Assembly: GCA_029821755.1 (NCBI GenBank)
Contig: JALGSV010000001.1
Location: 62,001 to 126,000, forward strand
DNA: 64,000 nt
Origin: Candidatus Zipacnadum vermilionense
Lineage (GTDB): Bacteria > Armatimonadota > Zipacnadia > Zipacnadales > Zipacnadaceae
Reading direction: 5' to 3'
The notes beneath the pieces were generated by a model. It saw only the letters and a list, made by a program, of their open reading frames with translations, had not been told where the DNA came from and ran no database searches. Both the position numbers and the translations under genes were made by a program. Within the stretch, counting starts at the first letter, position 1; each line of letters opens with the position of its first letter. Below are positions 1 through 10,416 of this stretch, piece by piece.

Positions 1-469
1 GGGCGGGGGTGTTGTAAAAGAGGTCGGAGATGGTGACGGTGGTGCCCGGCGCGCACCCGACCTCTTCCAACGCGGTGATCTCGCCGCCCTCCACCAGGAT
101 AGCGGTGCCGCCCTCCTGGCCCACCGGGCGGGTGGCGATCTTCAGCCGCGCCACGGCGCCTATGGAAGGCAAGGCCTCGCCACGGAAGCCGAGGGTGGTG
201 ATGGCGTCGAGGTCCTGGGCCTCGGCAATCTTGGAGGTGGCGAAGCGATGCACGGCCAGGACCAGGTCCTCGGCGGTCATGCCGCAGCCGTCATCCACCA
301 CTTGAATCAATTCCCGCCCGCCCTCGCGCAGCCGCACCTCAACACGCCGGGCTCCGGCGTCGAGGGCGTTCTCGACCAGCTCCTTCACCGCGGAGGCGGG
401 GCGTTCGACGACCTCACCGGCGGCGATACGGTTGGCTAGATTGTCGGGGAGGATGCGGATGGTTGGCAT
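1..469 (-). CDS. mutL: DNA mismatch repair protein MutL, N-terminal part (runs off the window start)
   Basis: Reverse translation gives MPTIRILPDNLANRIAAGEVVERPASAVKELVENALDAGA...VDDGCGM...ATSKI...TLGFRGEAL, the GHKL ATPase signature of MutL. Confidence 0.95.
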   Translation of the reverse strand, partial: MPTIRILPDNLANRIAAGEVVERPASAVKELVENALDAGARRVEVRLREGGRELIQVVDDGCGMTAEDLVLAVHRFATSKIAEAQDLDAITTLGFRGEALPSIGAVARLKIATRPVGQEGGTAILVEGGEITALEEVGCAPGTTVTISDLFYNTPA

Positions 470-541
470 GATGGCAGCTGAACGGCGGTTTGGGGGCGTG
501 GGGCAGCCGCGTCGTGCGCCAGTCTCTTGTCGGAGGCGTCC

Positions 542-1351
542 TTACGCCTCCGCTATCCACCCCCGCAGCGCTCCCGCGGCCTGGGGGAGGATCTCCTCCG
601 CCGGATAGTCGCCGATCCATTCCCCGCTCAGGGCACCCTCGTAGCCCACGGACTTGAGCAGGCGGAGGTCCTCGGCGTGGGGGACCATGCCCTCTCCCAT
701 GTAGGCCTTCTGGAGGTCCTCGCCGTTCTCCGGGGGCCAGGTGTAGTCGTGGACGTGGCAGTGGTAGACGCGGCCGGCTACGTGCTGCCAGGACTGCTCC
801 GGGGTCTCGCTGGCGCGGGCGGAGTGCAGGAAGTCCCAGTTGAAGCCGAGGCGGGGGTGGTTGACGGCGTCGACCACCGCGGCGGCGTGCTCGGCGCGGC
901 AGAAGTAGTCGTGGGTCTCCAGGCACAGGTTAACGCCGCAAGAGGCGGCGGTCTTCACGCACTGCGCGAGACCTTCGGCGACGCGGGCGGCAGCTTGCTC
1001 GCGGGTGACGCCCTCGTCCGGTGCGTTCCCGCCGAAGACCCGGAGGTTGGGCGCGCCGAGGTCGGCAGCTAGCTGCAGGTATTTCTTGGTCTCCTCGACC
1101 ATCTCCGTCCGCTCGGCGTCCGGGAGGTTGTACTTCGTCGAGGTGGCCAGACAGGGCAGGGCCACGCCGCAGTCGTCGCACTGGGCGCGGAGGTCCTTGC
1201 GCTGGGCCTTGGTGGTGGTCAGCTCGATACCGTGCTGGTGCCCGGCAGCGCAGCGCGGCTCGAGGCCGTCATAGCCATAGCGGATGGCGGCGGTGAGGTG
1301 CTGCTCGAGGGTCCAGTCAGGGGCTACGAAAGTCATGAAGGCGATGGTCAT
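542..1351 (-). CDS. Sugar phosphate isomerase/epimerase (xylose isomerase-like TIM barrel)
   Basis: 269 aa ORF; LCLETHDYFCRAEHAAAVVDAVNHPRLGFNWDFLHSAR and GEWIGDY motifs typical of AP_endonuc_2-type TIM barrels. Confidence 0.85.
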   Translation of the reverse strand: MTIAFMTFVAPDWTLEQHLTAAIRYGYDGLEPRCAAGHQHGIELTTTKAQRKDLRAQCDDCGVALPCLATSTKYNLPDAERTEMVEETKKYLQLAADLGAPNLRVFGGNAPDEGVTREQAAARVAEGLAQCVKTAASCGVNLCLETHDYFCRAEHAAAVVDAVNHPRLGFNWDFLHSARASETPEQSWQHVAGRVYHCHVHDYTWPPENGEDLQKAYMGEGMVPHAEDLRLLKSVGYEGALSGEWIGDYPAEEILPQAAGALRGWIAEA

Positions 1352-1393
1352 GGGTCACTCCTTGGATCGGTAGTAGGTCGTAGTGAGTGCGAC

Positions 1394-2116
1394 TCAGAAT
1401 CTTCTCGATAGGTATTCGCTTCCGGTCAGGCCGAAGCGCAGGGGCAGCTCGTCGCCCTGGCCGGGCGGGAGGCCGATGCGGGGGCCGAGGTGGTGGTCGG
1501 CCAAGCTGCGACTCCAGTGGGCTACGAAGAGCGGGGGAGAGGTGATGTCTCCCCAGTTGGCCGCGTCGGTGAGGCCGAGAGCCTGGCTGAGCTTACCGGG
1601 ACCGCTGCACAGGTCCCGCGGGCGCTCCACGCCACGGCGCTGGCGCATCAGGTCCACGCCTGCTACCGGCTCCAGGGCGCGGATCAGGACCGCCTCGGGC
1701 GTGCCCTCGGGCTGTGTGACGAGATTCAGGCACCAGTGGACGCCGTAGATGCGGTAGATGTAGATGGTGCCGGGCCGGGCGAACATTACGGCGTTGCGGG
1801 CGGTGCGACCGTGGTGGGCGTGGGAGCCGGGGTCGCCGACGAGGTAGGCCTCGGTCTCGACGATCACCCCGGTCGTGAGGCCCTCGAGTTCGTCATGGAC
1901 GAGTAGTTGACCGAGCAGCCCGCGCGCCACCTGTACCGTGGGCTGCCGGTAGAAGCGCCGCGGGAGGGGCAGAAGCCGCGCCAGGTCTAAAGTCAACTCC
2001 GCCGAGGGGTCGGTCACGTCCGGTTGGCCGGTATCCTTCCTGGGTATACTGTCCTGGCAAGGATGGGTCCGTAAGCCCTGAATAGTTTTGCAGTATCCCC
2101 CAAGTACCCCCTGCAA
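1394..2116 (-). CDS. DNA-3-methyladenine glycosylase (AAG/MPG family); true start may be downstream of 2116
   Basis: LPRRFYRQPTVQVARGLLGQLLVHD...IVETEAYLVGDPGSHAHHGRTARNAVMFARPGTIYIYRIYGVHWCLNLVT matches the AAG family. Confidence 0.93.
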   Translation of the reverse strand: MQGVLGGYCKTIQGLRTHPCQDSIPRKDTGQPDVTDPSAELTLDLARLLPLPRRFYRQPTVQVARGLLGQLLVHDELEGLTTGVIVETEAYLVGDPGSHAHHGRTARNAVMFARPGTIYIYRIYGVHWCLNLVTQPEGTPEAVLIRALEPVAGVDLMRQRRGVERPRDLCSGPGKLSQALGLTDAANWGDITSPPLFVAHWSRSLADHHLGPRIGLPPGQGDELPLRFGLTGSEYLSRRF

Positions 2117-2277
2117 TCGATTCCGGCAGGGCTCATCCTTGCGAATGTAGGGTAGGTTCCCCTTCCCGGCCCCTGCTTCCTGCCGAGAGGCAAACAGGTG
2201 GAACGTCGGAAGTGTCAGGGGACAGTGTCAGTGGGAAACACTACCCGCACAGCCTCCTCGTCCAACGTTCTTCCCCC

Positions 2278-2306
2278 TTGACACCCGCCTGACACCGCGC
2301 TATAGT
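2278..2306 (+). promoter_or_regulatory. Sigma70-like promoter for tRNA-Leu
   Basis: TTGACA (2278-2283), 17 nt spacer, TATAGT (2301-2306); the tRNA starts 11 nt further on. Confidence 0.75.
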
Positions 2307-2316
2307 GGCGAGGCTG

Positions 2317-2403
2317 GCCGAAGTGGTGGAATTGGCAGACACGCTGTCCTCAGGAGGCAGTGGGCTCACGCCCGTGCCGGTTCGAGTCCGGCCTTCGGCA
2401 CCA
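2317..2403 (+). tRNA. tRNA-Leu (anticodon CAG), CCA encoded
   Basis: Acceptor GCCGAAG/CTTCGGC, anticodon stem CTGTC/GGCAG with loop CTCAGGA, long variable arm TGGGCTCACGCCC, T-loop GGTTCGAGTCC, 3' ACCA. Confidence 0.96.
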
Positions 2404-2539
2404 GTTTTTCTGGCGAGGCGGCAGTCTGGCAAGACGCCGCGCGCGTTTTTGTGTCCCCGGGCCTTACGCCCGACGACCCCCGCAGTACTGCCGTGCCGCG
2501 GACGGGTCGAACCGACCCACTATAGGGAGGAAGTCCCCC

Positions 2540-3265
2540 ATGCGTCTCGCACATCTGCTGCTCGTGCTGTTCCTGATCGGGATCAGCGCACACCTGGTCC
2601 TCGCCGGTGATATCGTGGCTATGCCCACCGGCAATATGATGCCCGCCAAGACCGTCTCGCTCGGCTACATCTACTGGGATACCGAAGGAAGGAACGTCCC
2701 CGGCATCGGCACCGTTGGCGACGTCACGCACATCGGTGAGCTCTTCTACGGCGTCACCGACCGGCTAGAGATCGACTACCTGTGGATTCAGCCTCGGGGC
2801 TGGGGCAAGCTGCCCGGCACCGACAGCAGCGTGTCGGAGCTGAACGTCTATTACGCGCTGGCCAAGGAGAAGACCGGGACGCATCCGTCCTTCATCGTGG
2901 GCGCCACCAACGTGACCGGGAACAAGTGGTTGCCGAGCAGTTCTCGGCCGAACCCCCCGTCCTTTGACGACCGGGTCTCCTACTTTGCCGTGTCCTCGTA
3001 CAACATCAAGGAGCCGGCTGGTCCCCCCTCCTTGGAGAATCCGCTGGTCCGACTCCACTTGGGCTGGGGCAACAACTGGCATGTCAACCGCTATTTCGGC
3101 GGCGCGCAGGTCATGTGGACGCCGCAGGTCGGCATGGCGATCCTGAACTACCAGGGCCAGCCCTCCTATCTGGGCGCCTGGATGCCGATTCCGGGTCTCG
3201 AGCTGAATGCCGGGTGGAGCCAGGGCGACGCCCTGGGGCACGTGGCGTACACCAAGACCTTCTAG
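2540..3265 (+). CDS. Secreted/outer-membrane hypothetical protein
   Basis: ATG preceded by GGGAGG; N-terminal signal peptide MRLAHLLLVLFLIGISAHLVLAG; aromatic- and Gly-rich body suggestive of a beta-barrel. Confidence 0.7.
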   Translation: MRLAHLLLVLFLIGISAHLVLAGDIVAMPTGNMMPAKTVSLGYIYWDTEGRNVPGIGTVGDVTHIGELFYGVTDRLEIDYLWIQPRGWGKLPGTDSSVSELNVYYALAKEKTGTHPSFIVGATNVTGNKWLPSSSRPNPPSFDDRVSYFAVSSYNIKEPAGPPSLENPLVRLHLGWGNNWHVNRYFGGAQVMWTPQVGMAILNYQGQPSYLGAWMPIPGLELNAGWSQGDALGHVAYTKTF

Positions 3266-3302
3266 CGTAGGCCCAGCCTACCGAACAACTAGTGATCACA
3301 TA

Positions 3303-3336
3303 ACGGGCGACGCCTTAGGCGCCGCCCGTTTTTCTT
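3303..3336 (+). terminator. Rho-independent terminator after the 2540-3265 CDS
   Basis: ACGGGCGACGCCTTAGGCGCCGCCCGTTTTTCTT: 13-nt arms with one mismatch, then a T run. Confidence 0.88.
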
Positions 3337-3359
3337 GGCAGGGGTTTGTGGGCCTACGG

Positions 3360-4385
3360 TCAGGAAGCCGTAATCAGCAGGTCGTTCCGGTCGCCCACGG
3401 CCTTTACGGCGAGGCGGGTGGGGTCGGATTGGCCGATCTTCCATACGCGGGAGGCAGCCTCTAGGTAGGTGGGGGCGGGGTCGAGTGGCCAGGGCTCGCC
3501 CTGGACGGCGGCACGCTTGGCCTCCAGGATTTGCTTGCCCACCTCGTCCATCGCGACCGGGTCGCGGGAGCAGAGCATACCGCGGTACTCCCAGCGGGGT
3601 CTGGTCGGGGGGGGAGTGGGCGGCTCGCCCTCGGCGGGGGGAGCCGGTACGGCGTAGTCTAGGTGGGTGCAGTCCAGGAAGTGAAGAACCAGCTTGTCGG
3701 CCAGGGCCAGGCGCGCGGGGACGGAGCCGATGTCCTCGGGCTTTCCAAGCAGGCCAAAGCGGGTGGGGGCGTCCACCGCATTCAGACAGTTGAAGACCGC
3801 CCCGGTCATGCCCAATTGGGCGCTGGGCCGCAGGCGGGCCACATTGACCACTTTGTCACACTGGTCGAGCAGCAGCCGGCTGTAGCCGCCCCGGTAGCCC
3901 AGGGCGTCGGCGCCGTAGACGCGGACACCGGAGCCGCTCTCCGCGCCCAGGGAGAAGCCTGCGGCGAACAGGTCGGACTCCTTGGCCGAGAAGATGAACA
4001 GCCTTTGGGGGGCCACACCGGCCGCCACCAATTGCTCGAGGACGGCTTCGACGAGGATCAGGGGCAGGGGAGGCGGGGTGGCGTCGATCATGACACCGAC
4101 GCGGTCGGCGGGGTCGAAAAGCTTCAGGGGAAGGGACAGCCCGGCGGCGCCGATAGCGCCGCGGATGAGGAACTCTACGATCTGCCAGTCGAGCTTCCCC
4201 TCGGGGTAGATGCCGGGCGGGGCGTAGACGGGGCCGGGGAGGTAGAGATGGTCACCGCGGGCGAGCCCGACAGCGACCGGCGGGGGCGGCGGAGTCTCCT
4301 GCGCGAACACGCCGCCGGCGGTGCGCCAAGCCGCCAGCACCAACGCTCCCCGCACTCCCGCGCTGAGGAATTCCCTGCGAGTCAT
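3360..4385 (-). CDS. DUF362-like protein with Tat-type signal
   Basis: MTRREFLSAGVRGALVLAAW Tat-like start; DPVAMDEVGKQILEAKR and LHFLDCTHLDY resemble DUF362. ORF is open to 4463; start chosen at MTRREFL. Confidence 0.65.
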   Translation of the reverse strand: MTRREFLSAGVRGALVLAAWRTAGGVFAQETPPPPPVAVGLARGDHLYLPGPVYAPPGIYPEGKLDWQIVEFLIRGAIGAAGLSLPLKLFDPADRVGVMIDATPPPLPLILVEAVLEQLVAAGVAPQRLFIFSAKESDLFAAGFSLGAESGSGVRVYGADALGYRGGYSRLLLDQCDKVVNVARLRPSAQLGMTGAVFNCLNAVDAPTRFGLLGKPEDIGSVPARLALADKLVLHFLDCTHLDYAVPAPPAEGEPPTPPPTRPRWEYRGMLCSRDPVAMDEVGKQILEAKRAAVQGEPWPLDPAPTYLEAASRVWKIGQSDPTRLAVKAVGDRNDLLITAS

Positions 4386-4472
4386 GGCATGCCCCTGATC
4401 GTGGATCACCGGTGGCTGGTCGGGAAGCTCTGCGGCGCATGGTCGGTCCCCACCAATGGCCACCGACCTCCC

Positions 4473-5126
4473 CTAGAAGATACTCAAGCCGGCCTTCTCC
4501 CAGTCGGCCAGGAACTTCTCCTCGCCGAGGTCGGTGAGTGGATGATGGAACATCTTCATTAGTAGCTCGTACGGCATGGTGGTGATGTCCGCGCCGAGCA
4601 GGGCGGCCCGCACAACATGGCGTGGATGGCGGGCACTAGCCACAATGATCTCGGTATCCAAGCCGTAGTTGCCGTAGATGCGCACGATCTGCTCGACCAG
4701 CTCCATCCCGTCGTGGGCGATGTCGTCGAGACGGCCGACAAAGGGGGAGATATAAGCGGCGCCGGCCTTAGCCGCCAACAGCGCTTGCAACGGGGAGAAG
4801 CACAGGGTCACATTGCAGCGGATGCCCTCGTCGGCTAGGATGCTGACGGCCTTGATGCCCTCCGGGAGCAAGGGGATCTTGACGACGATATTAGGCGCCC
4901 AGGAGCAGACCTCGCGGGCCTCGCGCACCATGCCCTGGGTGTCGCGGCTGACCGCTTCGGCGCTAAGGGGGCCGGAGCAGATCCCGGCGATCTCGGTCAC
5001 AACCTCGCGGAAGGGACGTCCGGTCTTGGCGGCGTGGCTAGGGTTAGTGGTAACACCGTCCAACACCCCCAGGTCATGGGCGGCGCGGATCTCGTCGACG
5101 TTGGCGGTGTCCAAGAAAATTTTCAT
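4473..5126 (-). CDS. Fructose-6-phosphate aldolase / small transaldolase (TalC/MipB type)
   Basis: [14 protein letters not shown]...[16 protein letters not shown]...[57 protein letters not shown]. Confidence 0.95.
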   Translation of the reverse strand: MKIFLDTANVDEIRAAHDLGVLDGVTTNPSHAAKTGRPFREVVTEIAGICSGPLSAEAVSRDTQGMVREAREVCSWAPNIVVKIPLLPEGIKAVSILADEGIRCNVTLCFSPLQALLAAKAGAAYISPFVGRLDDIAHDGMELVEQIVRIYGNYGLDTEIIVASARHPRHVVRAALLGADITTMPYELLMKMFHHPLTDLGEEKFLADWEKAGLSIF

Positions 5127-5215
5127 CGCGGTTCCTCCCTATACAACCCCTTCCGCAAGGGCGAACGCGCCGACGCGGGCGGGGAAGCCCACGCCACGCG
5201 TACGCCAGGGGAGGG

Positions 5216-5461
5216 CTACTGTATGGCCTCGACCGAAGCGACCTCCGGGATCTCTTCCTTCAAGGCGGCCTCGATGCCCATCGTCATGGTCATCTGGGAC
5301 ATGGGGCAGCCCCGGCAAGCCCCTTGTAGTTGCACCTTCACTACGCCGTCCTCGCCGACTTCGACCAGCTCTACATCGCCGCCGTGGGCCTGCAGGGCCG
5401 GACGCACCTGGCCGAGGACCTGCTCAACGCGCTCTTTGAGTTCCATGTGAATTGCCTCCAT
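5216..5461 (-). CDS. NifU C-terminal domain (Nfu) Fe-S scaffold protein
   Basis: MELKERVEQVLGQVRPALQAHGGDVELVEVGEDGVVKVQLQGACRGCPMSQMTMTMGIEAAL with CxxC. Confidence 0.94.
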   Translation of the reverse strand: MEAIHMELKERVEQVLGQVRPALQAHGGDVELVEVGEDGVVKVQLQGACRGCPMSQMTMTMGIEAALKEEIPEVASVEAIQ

Positions 5462-5670
5462 ATGGTGTTCCCGAGTGATCGGGAGCTTGTCGCCATTGTA
5501 TGGGACCCCCAGGGGGGGTGTCAAGGTTCAGGAAAATCGTGGGTCGGGGACCTTGCAGTGCAAGTTGGGGAGGGTCGGGACGCTCGACAACCGGCCGGCG
5601 AGCTCTCCTCAAGGAGGCCTCCAGTCTTCCGGTGTCGAACTTAAACCAACGACTCGCTTCTCTGAGGTGA

Positions 5671-6114
5671 GCAGCGATACCAGGAGTCGTCCGTTTGGGC
5701 CTAGTCGGCGTGGACGTTTGGGCGCCGGTGGTGGAGCATTGGCTGGTGGGGGGGCTGACCGGGAAGGCCGATCCACCAGAGATAGCACGGGCCCTGCAGG
5801 ACGCCGGGCCTTCGCTGGTCGGGATCAAGCTGGGGCCGGAGGGGTTGTACCTGTGCGCTGCCGAGCAAGAGTTGTGGGTGCCGGGCTATCCGGTGGAGAC
5901 GGTCGACGGTACCGGAGCGGGGGACGCCTTCGTAGCGGGCTTCATCTACGGTTGGCAACGTGGTGGGGAGTTGCGGGAGGTCGGGCGCTTTGCCAACGCA
6001 GGGGGGGCGCTGTCCACCACCGCCGCCGGCACCACGCGCGGCGTACGCAGCGCGGCCGAGACCATCCGGTTGATTGAGGAAACGGAAGACACTACCTGGA
6101 CGGCACCGCTGTAG
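5671..6114 (+). pseudogene. PfkB-family carbohydrate kinase, C-terminal remnant only
   Basis: DPPEIARALQDAGPSLVGIKLGPEGLYL...VETVDGTGAGDAFVAGFIYG (PfkB signature 2). The frame is closed by TGA at 5668, so the N-terminal half of the fold is missing. Confidence 0.75.
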
Positions 6115-6142
6115 GGAGCCGCCGTTCCGAGGAGACGTGGCC

Positions 6143-6943
6143 ATGAGGGTATTGCTGTTATCCCTGATATTGGCGGGCGCCGCGGCGACCGGCTGGGGAC
6201 AGGAGACCGAGGTGCACCTGCCGGGGGGCGGGCTGTTCTTTGACGTGATGCCGAGGACCATAGAGGGGCACATCCTGGCGCCGGTGCGGCCGCTGGTGGA
6301 ATGGGCCAAGGGGCGGGTAGTGTACGACAGGGGGGATGTGCGGGCTTACGAGGAGGGGGCGGTGCGGCCTCTAATTGAGTTGCGCGTGGGCACGAACGAG
6401 GCGCTGCTAAGCATGACGCCCTACACGCTCGATCTGACGGCGGAGGTCATCGACGGACGGCTCTGCGGGCCGCTTAAGTTCGTGGCCGAGGCCTTCGGGG
6501 TGTGGGTAGAGCCGAAGGGGCGCGGGGTGACGCTACGTGTGCCGCAGCTCAACCGTGAGGCGCATATGGCTATCCCACCTGACCCCGGTTCGCACCAGTC
6601 AAAGATCTGGAAGCAACTGGGGATCCGCTACGGGCTGCCGGTGCCGACGCCCGTGGACCTTGTAGCCCTGCCGCACTGGAACCTGTTCTCGGTCGAGCGG
6701 CAGCGGGAGCTGCTGGCCGACATCGGGCGCGAAGCGCCGACCATTATCGAGGCGCACTGGGGCGAGCGCTCGGTGGTGGGAATCCGGGTGCTTTCCGATG
6801 CAGTGGATGAGGGCGCGGGGGCGGCCTCGGTACAGGTGATGGCCAAGTACACCGACGGCGGGGTCTACGAGGACAGCTACAGTTTCGTGTTGGAGCCAGA
6901 CGGCTGGAGGATCCGGCGAGAGAGCAGCGCGCAGATGGAGTAG
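6143..6943 (+). CDS. Secreted protein with stalk-like (copper amine oxidase N-terminal-like) domain
   Basis: Signal peptide MRVLLLSLILAGAAATGWG; repeated APVRPLVEWAKGRVVYD and GPLKFVAEAFGVWVEPKGRGVTLRV motifs. Confidence 0.7.
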   Translation: MRVLLLSLILAGAAATGWGQETEVHLPGGGLFFDVMPRTIEGHILAPVRPLVEWAKGRVVYDRGDVRAYEEGAVRPLIELRVGTNEALLSMTPYTLDLTAEVIDGRLCGPLKFVAEAFGVWVEPKGRGVTLRVPQLNREAHMAIPPDPGSHQSKIWKQLGIRYGLPVPTPVDLVALPHWNLFSVERQRELLADIGREAPTIIEAHWGERSVVGIRVLSDAVDEGAGAASVQVMAKYTDGGVYEDSYSFVLEPDGWRIRRESSAQME

Positions 6944-6994
6944 GCAGGGGGCACGGGAGGGGCGGAGGTCCGAAAGGGAAACGGAGGCCGGGGA

Positions 6995-7924
6995 ATGCGC
7001 CCCGGGCAGCTGATGGGCTCATCGACACGCAAGATTCAGAAGGGAATTGGGCGAGGGTTCGTGAGTGGGGCCTTGCGCGCGCTGGTAAGGCCGGTACGGC
7101 GCCGGACGCTGGCCGGGTTGCGGCCGCTAGCCCGGCGGCTGGCTTGGCTGATACGGACGACGACCCCCGCGCGCCACCGGCTAGCACGCGAGAACATGGC
7201 GTTGGCCCTGGGCGACCGCTACGCGCTTCTCGACTACCGGCGCATGGCTGCGACCGCCACCTACAACCTGGTGTTGACGGGGCTGGAGCTGCTGAAGATG
7301 CCGACGCTCAGCAGAGAGGAGATCGTCGCGACCGCCCGGATAGAGGGTTTGGAGCGCCTGCAGGAGGCGCTGGCCGGGGGGCGGGGGTGTCTGATGCTCA
7401 CGGCCCACTTCGGCGCCTGGGAGTTGGGGGGGGCGGCCGTGGCGGCGATGGGGATCCCGATGACGGTAATCGGTAGCTTCGCCAGCCGCGGCGCCCTGCT
7501 GGTGAATGAGGCCCGGGAGGCCTTGGGGGTGCAGGTGCTGGAGTCGGAAGACTTGCGGGGGATGCTGCGAGCGCTGCGGCGCGGGCGGTGCCTGGCTATC
7601 CTGCCGGACCTCTCCCACGTGACGCGCAATTCGGTGGTGGTGGACTTTATGGGTCGCCCGGCGCTTACGGCAGTGGGCGTGCCGCTAATGGCCCAGCGCG
7701 CTGGGTGCCCGGTGGTGCCAACCTTCTGCTACCGGCAGGACGACGGCACCTGCCTGGTGCGTGTCTTCCCGGCGCTGGAGCTGGCGCATACCGGCCGCCC
7801 GAAGCACGACCTACGCGAGAACGCGGCCCTATTCAACCGCGTTATCGGCGACCAGATTACCGAGCATCCCGACCAGTGGCTGTGGCTGCATAACCGGTGG
7901 AAAGTATACGCGGATTTCGCCTAG
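6995..7924 (+). CDS. Lysophospholipid/lipid A acyltransferase (LpxL/HtrB family)
   Basis: LARENMALALG..., LMLTAHFGAWELGGAAVAAMGIPMTVIGS, HPDQWLWLHNRWK motifs of the family. Confidence 0.9.
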   Translation: MRPGQLMGSSTRKIQKGIGRGFVSGALRALVRPVRRRTLAGLRPLARRLAWLIRTTTPARHRLARENMALALGDRYALLDYRRMAATATYNLVLTGLELLKMPTLSREEIVATARIEGLERLQEALAGGRGCLMLTAHFGAWELGGAAVAAMGIPMTVIGSFASRGALLVNEAREALGVQVLESEDLRGMLRALRRGRCLAILPDLSHVTRNSVVVDFMGRPALTAVGVPLMAQRAGCPVVPTFCYRQDDGTCLVRVFPALELAHTGRPKHDLRENAALFNRVIGDQITEHPDQWLWLHNRWKVYADFA

Positions 7925-8040
7925 GTGGGGGGAAAGGCGCGGTAGGCAGCGGACACTGGACGGCAACACGGGGGCAGACCGGTATGGTCTGTCCCCGTTG
8001 GCATCTCTGCGGGCGGGTGGGGAGGCCTGTCCTACTGCGC

Positions 8041-10416
8041 TTACGACGACCAGGGGACCGCGGATTCGGCCAACTCGAAGGTGGACTCCTCCTTCTCCGC
8101 GTCCCAGTCGGCGACGATCTCCCCGGTGATGTCCTCCCACTGCAACAGCCTCTCTGCCAGCGGGTCCTCGAGGAGCCTCCGCACCGCCCGCCGGAGCGGC
8201 CGAGCGCCCATACTGGGGTCAAAACCGACCTCGGCCAGGCGCTCCCGCAGGGACTCGCTCAGGGTCAGAATCAGCCCGCGCCGAGCCAGCTCATCCGAGA
8301 CGGGACGGACCTCCATCTCCACGATCTCCCGGATCTGCTCCCGGGTCAACGCGTGGAAGACGACGACATCGTCCAGACGGTTGAGGAACTCCGGGCTGAA
8401 GGTCTTGCGCAACTCCTCCATTACCCGGGCCTTCATCCGCTCGTACTCACGCTCGTGTTGTGTCGAGGTCTGGCGCTGGGCTTCGCGGCCAAAGCCGATG
8501 GTGTAGCCCTCGGTGATGGTGCGGGCGCCGACGTTACTGGTCATGATGATGACGGTGTTCTTGAAGTCCACCTTGCGCCCCTGCGCGTCGGTGAGAACGC
8601 CGTCCTCCATGATCTGCAGCAAGATGTTGAAGACATCCGGGTGCGCTTTCTCTATCTCGTCGAAGAGGACCACCGAGTACGGCCGCCGCCGCACAGACTC
8701 GGTGAGCTGACCGCTCTCGTCGTAGCCGACATACCCCGGCGGGGCGCCGATGAGCCGCGAGAGACTGAATTTCTCCATGTACTCGGACATGTCTACGCGG
8801 ATGAGGGTGTCTTCGTCGGCGAAGAGGAAGCGGGCCAGCACCTGGGCCAGCAGCGTCTTGCCCACCCCGGTCGGTCCCAGGAACATGAAGGAGCCGATGG
8901 GCCGGCGGCGATCCTTGAGGCCGGTGCGGCTGCGGCGGACCGATTTGGCCACTGTGGCGATAGCCTCCTCCTGGCCGACAATGTCGCCGTGCAGGGCCGT
9001 CTCCATGCGGAGCAGGCGCTTGGACTCGGCCTCGGTCAAGTCCATCACCGGCACCCCGGTCCACATGGACACGATCTCCGCGATGTCCTCGCGGAGGACC
9101 TGGGGCGCGGCGGCTTTGGGCTCCTCCTCCCGCAGTCCGGCCTCGGTGAGTTCGCCCAGCGACTCCAGGCCGGTCTCCTCCTGGGGCCCATGGCAGTGGC
9201 GCAGCTTGACCCGGGAGCCCGCCTCATCGACCAGGTCGATGGCCTTGTCCGGGAGCATCCGGTCGCTGATGTAGCGGGTGGACAGGTCCACCGCCGCCTC
9301 TACCGCGTCGGGCGTGTAGGCTACGCCATGGAAGTCTTCATACCGATACCGAATCCCCGCCAGGATGGCCAGCGTCTCCTCCCGGGTTGGCTCCCGCACC
9401 ATGACCGGTTGGAAACGGCGCTCGAGGGAGGGGGTCTTCTCGATGTACTTACGGTATTCGTCGAGGGTGGTGGCGCCGATGACCTGCATCTCGCCGCGGG
9501 CCAGCGCCGGCTTAAGGATGTTGGAGGCGTCCATGGCGCCCTCGGCGGCGCCGGTCCCGACGACAGTGTGCAGCTCGTCGAGGAAGACGATGACCCGCCC
9601 CTTGGACTCGCGGATCTCCTCCATGACGCGCTTCATGCGCTCCTCGAACTCGCCGCGGTACTTGGTCCCCGCCACCAGGCTGGCCAGATCGAGGGCGGCC
9701 AGGCGCCGGTCGCGCAGCGGCTCGGGCACCTCACCATCGGCGATCTTCTGGGCCAGGCTTTCGGCGATGGCGGTCTTGCCCACACCGGCCTCGCCGATCA
9801 GGCAAGGGTTGTTCTTGGTGCGCCGGCAGAGAATCTGCACCACGCGATCGACTTCCTGCTGCCGTCCGATGACCGGGTCCAAGGTCGCTTCGCGGGCTAG
9901 CTGGGTTAGGTCGCGGCTGTAGTGGTCCAGGGTGGGGGTCTGTGAGCGGTCTTGCTGGGGTGTAGCCGAGCCGGTGCCGCTGTTGATGTCTTCCACCATC
10001 CGCCGGATGGTGCGCAGGTCCGCCCCGTGGTGGCGCAGGACCTGGTAGGCCGGACCCTTGCCCAGACGCAGCAGGCCGAGCAGGATGTGTTCGGTCCCCA
10101 CGTGCGAGTCGTTCATCTGCCGCGCTTCGTTGTAGGCTAGCGACAGCACTTGTTGGGCGTCAGGGGTGAAGGAGACCTCGGGGGAGGGCTCGGTGTAAAC
10201 GCCGGGGGCCAGTTGGCTCTGCAGGTCCGCCGACAGACCCTCCACATCGACGCCGGCGCGGGTGAGCGACTCTAGCGCCGCTCCCTCGGCTAGCCGCAGC
10301 AGCCCGAGCAGCAGATGCTCGGTACCGATTAGCTGGGCCCGGCTCCGGGCCGCCTCCGAATGCGCCAGAAGGATGGCTCGACGGGCGGTGCTGGTGAATC
10401 GTTGCCAAATCTCCAT
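8041..10416 (-). CDS. clpC: ATP-dependent Clp protease ATP-binding subunit ClpC-like (two AAA+ domains, Clp_N repeats)
   Basis: Two Clp_N repeats; Walker [13 protein letters not shown] and [36 protein letters not shown]-terminal D2-small domain. Confidence 0.95.
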   Translation of the reverse strand: MEIWQRFTSTARRAILLAHSEAARSRAQLIGTEHLLLGLLRLAEGAALESLTRAGVDVEGLSADLQSQLAPGVYTEPSPEVSFTPDAQQVLSLAYNEARQMNDSHVGTEHILLGLLRLGKGPAYQVLRHHGADLRTIRRMVEDINSGTGSATPQQDRSQTPTLDHYSRDLTQLAREATLDPVIGRQQEVDRVVQILCRRTKNNPCLIGEAGVGKTAIAESLAQKIADGEVPEPLRDRRLAALDLASLVAGTKYRGEFEERMKRVMEEIRESKGRVIVFLDELHTVVGTGAAEGAMDASNILKPALARGEMQVIGATTLDEYRKYIEKTPSLERRFQPVMVREPTREETLAILAGIRYRYEDFHGVAYTPDAVEAAVDLSTRYISDRMLPDKAIDLVDEAGSRVKLRHCHGPQEETGLESLGELTEAGLREEEPKAAAPQVLREDIAEIVSMWTGVPVMDLTEAESKRLLRMETALHGDIVGQEEAIATVAKSVRRSRTGLKDRRRPIGSFMFLGPTGVGKTLLAQVLARFLFADEDTLIRVDMSEYMEKFSLSRLIGAPPGYVGYDESGQLTESVRRRPYSVVLFDEIEKAHPDVFNILLQIMEDGVLTDAQGRKVDFKNTVIIMTSNVGARTITEGYTIGFGREAQRQTSTQHEREYERMKARVMEELRKTFSPEFLNRLDDVVVFHALTREQIREIVEMEVRPVSDELARRGLILTLSESLRERLAEVGFDPSMGARPLRRAVRRLLEDPLAERLLQWEDITGEIVADWDAEKEESTFELAESAVPWSS

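Noticed and set aside
2317-2403. tRNA-Leu as an integration site for a mobile element
   Set aside because: No integrase, no repeated tRNA 3' end noticed downstream, and the flanking genes look ordinary.
2513-2530. CGACCCACTATAGGGAGG resembles the downstream half of a T7 promoter
   Set aside because: The TAATA upstream half is absent, and AGGGAGG is explained as the ribosome-binding site; similar ATAGGGAGG strings precede other starts here.
7897-9900. Long plus-strand ORF (667 aa) opposite clpC
   Set aside because: Antisense shadow of the clpC coding frame in high-GC DNA; low-complexity composition and no recognisable domain.
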